Shown here piece by piece: positions 1-5,823 of a DNA stretch of 6,587 bases; position 1 is the first letter of the stretch; each line of letters starts with the position of its first letter. This DNA is from Pseudomonadota bacterium (GTDB lineage: Bacteria; Pseudomonadota; Zetaproteobacteria; Mariprofundales; Mariprofundaceae), in contig NVTQ01000002.1 of the NCBI GenBank assembly GCA_002401635.1, positions 19,772 to 26,358 of the forward strand, in the 5' to 3' direction. A program made the position numbers and the translations under genes. The notes under the pieces were generated by a model. The model did not search any database. It was not told where the DNA came from and was given only the letters and a program-made list of their open reading frames with translations.

Positions 1-350
1 TCTTGCCCTTTGGATGAAGCTGCCGACCATATCTTTATATTCCCATGACCATTTCCAGCATGGGTTAATTCTGGAAAGACCAGTGTTTTCAAAGCTTCAA
101 ACGGATAGGAATCACGAAAAAACAACGTTTCATTGGTCGTCATGACATCCAAAAAATGATGCGCAAGTTTGCCATTTTCATCGCGCCTAATCTGTTGAGC
201 CAACGTATCCATATCTGCAATTTCGAAATTGCGCAACAATATCTGCACCCGCGAACGAATTAAGTATAACTTACTATCATCCAACACCAAGCCACTTTTC
301 CGCAATAAAAATTCTCGTAAATAACGAAACAACTCTGGTCGTAAACTCAT
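1..350 (-). CDS. cheR: CheR-type chemoreceptor glutamate methyltransferase, N-terminal part (cut by window edge)
   Basis: This should be the SAM-dependent methyltransferase that methylates glutamates in the cytoplasmic part of chemoreceptors, opposing CheB. My translation of the minus strand gives 116 codons running off the left edge with no stop. Residues 1 to about 75 fit the helical CheR N-terminal domain. The family signature MTTNETLFFRD lies at residues 70-80. The start of the SAM-binding motif I, IWSAASSKGQ, is at 107-116, in place of the common WSAACSTGEE; the serine and glutamine variants are, as far as I know, tolerated in this family. The ATG at 350-348 overlaps the cheB stop in an ATGA, and only a weak purine-rich stretch precedes it, so reinitiation after cheB is likely. 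Whether a TPR or other C-terminal extension follows, as in WspC-like proteins, cannot be seen. The identity is firm; the missing part holds most of the catalytic domain. Confidence 0.93.
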   Translation of the reverse strand, partial: MSLRPELFRYLREFLLRKSGLVLDDSKLYLIRSRVQILLRNFEIADMDTLAQQIRRDENGKLAHHFLDVMTTNETLFFRDSYPFEALKTLVFPELTHAGNGHGNIKIWSAASSKGQ

Positions 351-1414
351 AACCCAAGCACCCCACAACGCTTCATAATACTGGCTGCAATATCATTGAG
401 TGCTACAACCTCACTTGCAGCCCCCAGCTTCACAGTTTCTCCTGGCATACCCCAAACCACACTGCTGGCTTTATCTTGCACAATGACATGTGATTTTCTA
501 TCCGCCAAAGCCTTGGCTCCAGCGGCACCATCATTGCCCATACCCGTCAAAACAACAGCCAACGTACGAATACGCGGTGCCAATTCTACCAATGAATGAA
601 AGGTTATATCCACCGCTGGTTTACAATGGTTTACCCGCTCACCATCTACCAAATGTGCGCGTAACTGCGTGCCAACACGTTCAATTTCCATATGAATATC
701 ACCCGGCGCAACATAAACACATCCCGCTTGCAATACCATGCCATCTTCTGCCAACTTACATGTCAAAGCAGTATCTTTTTCCAAACGTTCGACCAATGAA
801 ATAAGAAATAATTTAGGCATGTGCTGCGTCACCACAATCGGCACAGGAAAAGATGCTGGCAACATACTTAAGACATTATGCAGAGCAACAGGACCACCTG
901 TACTCGAACCAATCGCAATAATATCAGTAGAAACACATCGATGCCCCGATTTTTTTTGTGTCATACTTATTGTTTTATTTTTGACTGCCCGACCTTTGGT
1001 AACCGTGCCAATACTTCGTGCCAATGGGATTTTCTCTTTTAATGCCTTCTGCAAAACTTCTCTTGGGCTTCTTTCCATGCAAGATGATTTCAAAATAAAA
1101 TCATAAGCCCCAGATTCCAAAGCTTGAACCGTGCGTTCAGCACTTGTTTCTGATTCATTACTAATCACCAGTACGCGTACTTCTGGTGCCTCTTCCTGCA
1201 AACATTGCAATACTTCAATACCCGTTAAAAATGGCATCTCCATATCCAATGTTACCAAGTCAGGTTTTAGTGCTTTTATTTTCTCTAGAGCTTCTCGCCC
1301 ATCACGCGCTATATCCAACACTTCTACATGCGCCATTTCACTCATACAGCCACGTAAAAAAGTACGGAAAACAACATCATCATCGACAATCAATACCCGC
1401 GTTAATTTACTCAT
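347..1414 (-). CDS. cheB: CheB protein-glutamate methylesterase/deamidase with receiver domain
   Basis: CheB removes methyl groups from receptor glutamates and is activated when its receiver is phosphorylated by CheA. The 355 residues match the usual length. The receiver spans about residues 5-125, with acidic pocket D11-D12, phosphoacceptor D57 in TLDMEMP, S85 at the switch position and K109. A basic linker (about 135-160) leads to the methylesterase domain (about 163-350). Its catalytic triad is recognisable by family alignment: S171 in GSSTGG, H198 in TQHMP and D295 in GMGNDG. An oddity is that K109 is followed by serine (ILKSS) rather than the usual proline. The start overlaps the end of the preceding cheY in an ATGA (1411-1414) with no clear Shine-Dalgarno site, so translation is probably coupled. 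The stop overlaps the cheR start in the same way. GSSTGGP with the adjacent EYIMKPFD-type CheY recalls alphaproteobacterial-style clusters; that comparison is from memory. Confidence 0.96.
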   Translation of the reverse strand: MSKLTRVLIVDDDVVFRTFLRGCMSEMAHVEVLDIARDGREALEKIKALKPDLVTLDMEMPFLTGIEVLQCLQEEAPEVRVLVISNESETSAERTVQALESGAYDFILKSSCMERSPREVLQKALKEKIPLARSIGTVTKGRAVKNKTISMTQKKSGHRCVSTDIIAIGSSTGGPVALHNVLSMLPASFPVPIVVTQHMPKLFLISLVERLEKDTALTCKLAEDGMVLQAGCVYVAPGDIHMEIERVGTQLRAHLVDGERVNHCKPAVDITFHSLVELAPRIRTLAVVLTGMGNDGAAGAKALADRKSHVIVQDKASSVVWGMPGETVKLGAASEVVALNDIAASIMKRCGVLGL

Positions 1415-1794
1415 TTGTCGTACGCTATGCCGACAATATCTAACTTATCCATCACCATCTCTTTATCAAATGGTTTCATAATATATTCATCCGCACCTGC
1501 CGCCAAGGCCTTGAGCATGGACGGCATGCCTGTTTCCGTCGTTACCATAATCACACGAGGATCTGTGATATGTTTGGTATCCGAGCGCAAAGCCACTAGA
1601 AAATCATAGCCATTCATCACAGGCATATTCCAATCCAAAAGAACCACAGAAATATCATTATGCGCTTGCATTTGCTCCTGAGCCAACGCACCATTGGCTG
1701 CCTCGAATACTTCAAAACCAAGTGCCTTCATAATACGCCCCAATGAAATACGTACGACCTTGGCATCATCCACAACCAATGCTTTTTTTATCAT
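1411..1794 (-). CDS. cheY: CheY-like single-domain response regulator (CheY-B)
   Basis: This is a stand-alone 127-residue receiver, the normal CheY size, with no output domain. It would take phosphate from CheA and act by protein-protein contact, either on a flagellar motor switch or as a phosphate sink. All receiver landmarks are present: acidic pocket D9-D10 in VVDD, phosphoacceptor D54 in LLDWNMP, switch T85/T86 in VTTE, aromatic Y104 and K107 in YIMKPFD. It sits between cheW and cheB and overlaps cheB by four bases. The start is supported by a strong AAGGAG site six bases upstream. It differs markedly from the other CheY in this window (D57, W106, no MKPFD motif), so the two are probably not recent duplicates and may have different partners. 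Which one, if either, drives a flagellar motor cannot be decided here. Confidence 0.93.
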   Translation of the reverse strand: MIKKALVVDDAKVVRISLGRIMKALGFEVFEAANGALAQEQMQAHNDISVVLLDWNMPVMNGYDFLVALRSDTKHITDPRVIMVTTETGMPSMLKALAAGADEYIMKPFDKEMVMDKLDIVGIAYDK

Positions 1795-1800
1795 TAAAAT

Positions 1801-1806
1801 CTCCTT
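1801..1806 (-). promoter_or_regulatory. Shine-Dalgarno site of cheY-B
   Basis: On the minus strand this reads AAGGAG, six bases before the ATG at 1794-1792. It is the best ribosome binding site in the window and fixes the start of the receiver. It lies in the 25-base gap after cheW, so this gene does not need coupling to cheW, unlike the overlapping cheB and cheR. Confidence 0.8.
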
Positions 1807-1819
1807 ACCTCATCACGAC

Positions 1820-2320
1820 TCAATGCAATACTGCCGCATCAGATACGCCCTGTTCGGCGCGGGGTATTGTCAAAGCAATAAAACGCTCCACATTCACCAA
1901 AACCAATACACCATCCTCTAGTTTTAACACACCTTCACTCACCTCTTTCCAAACAGCATCCAATGAGCGTGGTGTGGGCTCATAGTGATCAGGATTCAGA
2001 AGCATCACTTCACCCACTTCATCCACAGTTAAACCGAAATCTTCACCTGAACTGCTTTCAATAATCGCCACATGATAAGATTTCCCCGCTGCTCGCTCTG
2101 GCAAACCGACCACCTTGCGCACATCCAACTCAGTCATCACCCGCCCACGCAAATTAATAAGACCAAGCACGGCATCAGAACTCAAAGGCATTTGCGTGCG
2201 TTCCTGATTGGTCACCACTTCGCGCACCTGCTGGACATGAAAACCAATCCATTGATCTCCCACACGACATGTCAGCAATTCCGTATGTGCATGCTCTTGT
2301 ACTGCCACCAATCCATTCAT
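1820..2320 (-). CDS. cheW: CheW chemoreceptor-kinase coupling protein
   Basis: CheW is the adaptor that links receptor tips to the P5 domain of CheA in the signalling array, and it has no enzymatic activity. The 166 residues form one CheW-like SH3-pair domain, from about residue 13 (LLTCRVGDQWIGFHV) to about 152. Family landmarks are the QVREVV strand after the first beta strands, the conserved NLRG at 56-59 (R58 matches the arginine that is functionally important in other CheW proteins), a TELDVRKVVGLP strand-loop, and the closing beta strands around GVLVLVNVERF at 137-147. The length is typical. It lies 31 bases after cheA and 25 bases before a cheY, as expected for one transcript. CheA carries a second CheW-like domain of its own, so this cluster encodes three CheW folds. 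Confidence 0.95.
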   Translation of the reverse strand: MNGLVAVQEHAHTELLTCRVGDQWIGFHVQQVREVVTNQERTQMPLSSDAVLGLINLRGRVMTELDVRKVVGLPERAAGKSYHVAIIESSSGEDFGLTVDEVGEVMLLNPDHYEPTPRSLDAVWKEVSEGVLKLEDGVLVLVNVERFIALTIPRAEQGVSDAAVLH

Positions 2321-2326
2321 ACATGA

Positions 2327-2333
2327 CCCCCTT
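2327..2333 (-). promoter_or_regulatory. Shine-Dalgarno site of cheW
   Basis: The minus strand reads AAGAAGGGGG before the start, with AAGGGGG at these positions and six bases to the ATG at 2320-2318. A second ATG four bases earlier (2324-2322) is in another frame, so the site and frame together support 2320 as the start. Confidence 0.65.
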
Positions 2334-2351
2334 CTTCAGCAAATACACACA

Positions 2352-5276
2352 TCAAATGCTTGCATCCACATCGACAACCACTGCACCCTCAACACGCAAA
2401 GGCTTTTTCTTCTTGATGTTTGCCATTACTTCACTCAACCCTTTGGTTAAACTTTGGCGATCCAACTTCAACATCACTTCCACAAATTTATTCTGGTGCA
2501 CAGTATCAATTTCATCCACAGGCGTGGCTGTTAAGGCAACAATAGGAATATCATCAAATTCTTCCCGTTCTCTCACCCAGTCTGTTAGTTCATAACCATT
2601 CATATTGGGCATTTCTAAATCTGTTAGAATTAAATCAGGTACTCTTTCTTCTAAAATTTTACATGCCTCTAGCCCATCTTTTGCTACCCATGCTTCATAG
2701 CCCAAAACTTCAAAGATTGGCATAACCAAATTTCTAAAAAATGCTGCATCTTCAACAAATAATATTTTTTGTCGAAAACCCGTATCATCTGAACTGGCTA
2801 ATGTCGGTGATGTGCGCGCAAACCAATTTATATCCGCTTTTTTCACCACCTCAAACACATCAATCACTTCCGTTGCCGTACCATTAATTACTGAAGTACC
2901 TAAAAACAAAGGATCTTCAGAGCGTTTTTTAATTTCAAGCGGTGTTTCAAGAATATCCTCCACTTTTTCAACCTGTAAACACATGCGTTTATGCCCATCC
3001 GATAAAATTAAGCCATATACATCACCACTAAGTGTCTGCTCGTCATGACCGATCAAATCACCCCAACGAATCACCGCAATGACATCATCACGATATTGTA
3101 GCACCTCTGATGCTCCCGAATGCTCAATACGCTCAGCGGGGAAAAGCTCCAAACGTTCAATCAACACCATTGGAATAGCAAAGCGTTGCTCCCCCTGAGA
3201 AAAGACCAGCGTATGTTGCAACTCATCCCGAGAAATATCATTTTCACTACCATCTTCAGCTTGGCGCATGGCTTCTACTTCGGGTGACAATTGCATCAAA
3301 TTAGCCAATTCATTACAATCAAAGATTGGAATCACAATACCGTCGCCTAAAATACTACAGCCACCATAAAAACCTAGGTGTTGAAAATGTACACCCAGCG
3401 GTTTGACAACAATTTCCTCAGCCCCATGAATTTGATCAACCAACACACCAAAATTTCGATCGCCCAAATCAATCACCACAATTGACCCTTCATCTTCAAC
3501 TGTGTCACTTAATTTTAAAGTTTCTTTTAACCGCATAATGGGCAATAGTTTTCCGCGCAAGCGATAAAATGATTGCCCGCCAATCACCCGCCACTCATTC
3601 GAATCTTTGGGTGCGCTTAATAGCTCTTGAATACTCATTTGAGGAATGGCAAAACGCTGTCCATGACAACGAACAATCATTGCCAAGATAATTGCCAAGG
3701 TCAGAGGGATGCGAATGCGCAAGGTTGTGCCCTTACCTGGTTCACTACTAATATCAACATTGCCACCGACTCTTTCAATTTCGGTACGCACCACATCCAT
3801 ACCAACACCACGACCCGATAAATTACTAACATTTTCAGCCGTGGACAAACCCGCATGAAAAATAAGTTGAAGCGCCGCTTTAGAGCTAATTTTTTCACCT
3901 TGCTCTTCCGTCAAGACCCCCATGCTTACGGCTTTCTTTTTCACCCGTTCAGCATCAATGCCAGCACCATCATCTTCAATAAGAATCACAATAAAGCCAG
4001 ACTCCTGAGAAGCTGATAAACGCAATGTTCCCTCAGCAGGTTTACCCGCCTTACGACGCTCATTGGGCATTTCAATGCCATGATCACAACTGTTGCGAAT
4101 AATGTGTGTTAAAGGATCTTTTAAAGCATTTAAAATCGTGCGATCCAGCTCTGTTTCTTCACCATGCATCACAACTGTAATTTTCTTTTCCAGTTGCTTG
4201 CCCATATCGCGAACAATACGCGGCACACTGTTCCAAACACTTTGAATCGGTTGCATACGCGTACGCAACAACTGCGATTGCAGTTGTTCGGTAACATGAT
4301 CCACATCACGGCTAACGCGCACAAAATCCATATTTCCCGAAGCCTGCACCATTTGCACCAAACGATTGCGGGTCAACACCAACTCACCCACCTGATTCAT
4401 CAAAGAATCCAACAAATCTACATCCACGCGAATACTTCCAGCACTTTTAGGTTTTGCTGTGGTGGCTTTGATTGCAGTTTTTTTCACCGCTACGGGGCTG
4501 GTTGTTGACCCTTCAGCCATATTTTTTTTCACCACTTCAACATTGGCTTCAATACTCGCTGCAACCTTAGGCTCTGCACTAGGCTCACTATCAACTTTTG
4601 CAGCAACGGCTGGTTTTTCATCGTTGTTGCCATGTTTTACCGCGACTTTGGCAACACCCAATAACTTCAACGCATCACCCGCTGTAAAACCATCCAATCC
4701 TTTCAACGTTGCAAAGCCTGCATCCATCACGGCTTGTGCAGAAAGCCAACCATTCTCTAATAATGCTGCCGCACCTTTATCCGATACATCTGGTGCCCAT
4801 GCCTGCAGCTCTTTCAAGGTTCCCGTAGCACCTTCATTCGCGGTATCTTCTGGCACAGTCTCAATAGCTGGCTTTTCACCACCAGCCATTGTTGCCACCA
4901 AGCGCTCCGCAACATGCAAACGATTAATCAAACCACTATGATCTATATCTGGTTCTACGCCTTCCGACTCAAGCCCATCCAGCAAACTTGTAATGGCATC
5001 CGTACATTCCAATAACAACGATACAAGATCTGCATTCATCGCAAATTTTAGAGAACGTATCTTGCTTAAAAGATTCTCACCCGCATGCGCTACTTTTTCT
5101 AACCCAACCAAACCAAGAAACCCACAACTACCTTTCACTGTATGAATGGCACGAAAAATCGCCCCCAGAATTTCTTCATCCTGTGGGTTGGCTTCTAAAT
5201 CCATCAACTGTTGCTCGATGGCAGATAGATTCTCGTTACTTTCCAATAAAAATTCCGCTAATAGTTCTTCATCCAT
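2352..5276 (-). CDS. cheA: Hybrid CheA histidine kinase: P1, HhH-like linker, P3-P4-P5, second CheW-like domain, receiver
   Basis: This is the central kinase: it autophosphorylates in response to receptors and passes phosphate to CheY and CheB. At 974 residues it is much longer than the roughly 650 of enteric CheA. The order is: P1 phosphotransfer (1-130) with H45 in HTVKGS; a helix-hairpin-helix-like segment (about 153-213) where a CheY-binding P2 would sit; a low-complexity Ala/Lys/Val linker (214-278); P3 dimerisation (279-345); P4 ATPase (about 350-525) with N box H391/N395/D398, G1 DDGAGID at 435 and G2 GRGVGMD at 488; P5 CheW-like (526-660); a second CheW-like domain (686-815) that repeats the RFAIP motif; and a receiver (836-955) with E842/D843, D886 in LTDLEMP, T916 and K937 in MLKLDR. 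All catalytic residues look intact. The fused receiver recalls FrzE and WspE kinases and may act as a phosphate sink or autoregulator. A GGAG site six bases upstream supports the start. Confidence 0.95.
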   Translation of the reverse strand: MDEELLAEFLLESNENLSAIEQQLMDLEANPQDEEILGAIFRAIHTVKGSCGFLGLVGLEKVAHAGENLLSKIRSLKFAMNADLVSLLLECTDAITSLLDGLESEGVEPDIDHSGLINRLHVAERLVATMAGGEKPAIETVPEDTANEGATGTLKELQAWAPDVSDKGAAALLENGWLSAQAVMDAGFATLKGLDGFTAGDALKLLGVAKVAVKHGNNDEKPAVAAKVDSEPSAEPKVAASIEANVEVVKKNMAEGSTTSPVAVKKTAIKATTAKPKSAGSIRVDVDLLDSLMNQVGELVLTRNRLVQMVQASGNMDFVRVSRDVDHVTEQLQSQLLRTRMQPIQSVWNSVPRIVRDMGKQLEKKITVVMHGEETELDRTILNALKDPLTHIIRNSCDHGIEMPNERRKAGKPAEGTLRLSASQESGFIVILIEDDGAGIDAERVKKKAVSMGVLTEEQGEKISSKAALQLIFHAGLSTAENVSNLSGRGVGMDVVRTEIERVGGNVDISSEPGKGTTLRIRIPLTLAIILAMIVRCHGQRFAIPQMSIQELLSAPKDSNEWRVIGGQSFYRLRGKLLPIMRLKETLKLSDTVEDEGSIVVIDLGDRNFGVLVDQIHGAEEIVVKPLGVHFQHLGFYGGCSILGDGIVIPIFDCNELANLMQLSPEVEAMRQAEDGSENDISRDELQHTLVFSQGEQRFAIPMVLIERLELFPAERIEHSGASEVLQYRDDVIAVIRWGDLIGHDEQTLSGDVYGLILSDGHKRMCLQVEKVEDILETPLEIKKRSEDPLFLGTSVINGTATEVIDVFEVVKKADINWFARTSPTLASSDDTGFRQKILFVEDAAFFRNLVMPIFEVLGYEAWVAKDGLEACKILEERVPDLILTDLEMPNMNGYELTDWVREREEFDDIPIVALTATPVDEIDTVHQNKFVEVMLKLDRQSLTKGLSEVMANIKKKKPLRVEGAVVVDVDASI

Positions 5277-5282
5277 ACCTTG

Positions 5283-5286
5283 CTCC
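5283..5286 (-). promoter_or_regulatory. Shine-Dalgarno site of cheA
   Basis: The minus strand reads GGAG, six bases (CAAGGT) before the ATG at 5276-5274, which supports the annotated start immediately before the P1 domain. The stretch between this site and the inverted repeat (5287-5322) is AT-rich. I could not identify a convincing promoter in it. Confidence 0.65.
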
Positions 5287-5322
5287 GAAATACAATTATT
5301 CAGTATTTTTATACAACAGCAT

Positions 5323-5443
5323 GTGGCTATTCAGGTTGCCGCTAATTGCCCCGAAGGCAAGGCGAAAAAACGCAGCTTACTACTGTAAGTGAGTATTTTT
5401 TAACGCCGCCATCGGGGTAATTAGTGGTGAAGTGAATAGTTAC
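5323..5443. repeat. 121-bp imperfect inverted repeat, MITE/REP-like element in the cheY-A to cheA gap
   Basis: The left arm (5323-5380, 58 bases) and the reverse complement of the right arm (5385-5443, 59 bases) align along their whole length around a four-base loop (TACT, 5381-5384). In the outer 36 positions I count 27 identities, including the shared blocks CTATTCA, CTAATT and CCCCGA. The inner part shares GGCG, a run of six A, and CTTAC. The element begins two bases after the stop codon of cheY-A and fills nearly all of the 169-base gap. The same three bases, CAT, flank both ends (5320-5322 and 5444-5446), a weak hint of target duplication. It encodes no protein. A small non-autonomous mobile element or a REP-like palindrome fits best. 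It could also work as an attenuator or transcript-processing site between the two halves of the cluster. Confidence 0.8.
5365..5401. terminator. Possible weak bidirectional terminator or attenuator in the core of the inverted repeat
   Basis: A run of six A (5365-5370) and a run of six T (5396-5401) flank the hairpin CTTAC-TACT-GTAAG (5376-5389). Read from either strand this is A-tract, short stem, U-tract, the shape of a bidirectional intrinsic terminator. The inner stem is only five base pairs and is separated from the U-tract by several unpaired bases, so termination on the gene strand is probably partial at most. It is more likely a by-product of the repeat than a dedicated terminator. Confidence 0.3.
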
Positions 5444-5445
5444 CA

Positions 5446-5823
5446 TTAAAACAACATGCCGCCCACCACTTCAATCAATGCGTCAGGCTCAAATGGTTTG
5501 ACCAGCCATGCTGAGACACCCGACTCATGGCCAATAGACTTCTTACCCTCACCAGACTCTGTCGTTAACATCACAATCGGTGTTGCCGCATAAGCTGGTA
5601 TGGCACGAATATTCTGAATCATCGTTAAACCATCCATATTCGGCATATTCAAGTCGGTCAAAATCAAATCATAAGGATTATCCGCTGATGCGATTGCCAT
5701 ATCCAAACCAATTTGTCCGTCTTTGGCTTCATCCACCTGAAAATCCACCTTTAACAAGGTGCGTTTCACGGTAATCCGCACCATGGTTGAGTCTTCAACA
5801 ATCAATATTCTTGGACCACTCAT
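5446..5823 (-). CDS. cheY: CheY-like single-domain response regulator (CheY-A)
   Basis: This 125-residue stand-alone receiver lies upstream of cheA. It would be phosphorylated by CheA and signal by binding a target protein. Landmarks are E10-D11 in IVEDS, phosphoacceptor D57 in LTDLNMP, switch T87/T88 in LTTES, W106 in place of the usual Tyr/Phe, and K109 in LVKPF. The GEGKKSIGHESG stretch (91-102) resembles the alpha4 region of CheY proteins found beside CheA genes, from memory. Its ATG overlaps the stop of the preceding CheZ-like gene in an ATGA (5820-5823), so the two are probably translated together, which suggests that they work as a pair. The start also has an AAGGGGG site four bases upstream. 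The stop codon lies two bases from the edge of the inverted repeat, yet the protein is of full length, so the repeat has not cut it. Confidence 0.92.
   Translation of the reverse strand: MSGPRILIVEDSTMVRITVKRTLLKVDFQVDEAKDGQIGLDMAIASADNPYDLILTDLNMPNMDGLTMIQNIRAIPAYAATPIVMLTTESGEGKKSIGHESGVSAWLVKPFEPDALIEVVGGMLF

Noticed and set aside
3701..3898. 65-codon frame on the minus strand inside the CheA ATPase domain
   Set aside because: It is a shifted frame within the conserved N/G2-box region of cheA, whose own frame is intact. It has no domain of its own and no sign of a frameshift.
4459..4941. 160-codon open frame on the plus strand opposite the CheA P1-P3 linker
   Set aside because: It is antisense to a clearly coding, well-conserved kinase. 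Its Ala/Ser/Thr/Phe-rich translation is what the opposite strand of an Ala/Lys/Glu-rich linker gives, and no Shine-Dalgarno site or domain is visible.
5308..5313. TATAAA on the minus strand as a -10 box for a separate cheA promoter
   Set aside because: No convincing -35 element lies about 17 bases upstream, and the region is simply AT-rich. A promoter here is possible but not supported.
5320..5446. CAT direct repeats as a definite target-site duplication of the inverted repeat
   Set aside because: Three bases can match by chance (about 1 in 64 for any fixed pair of flanks), and the exact element ends are not known without other copies.
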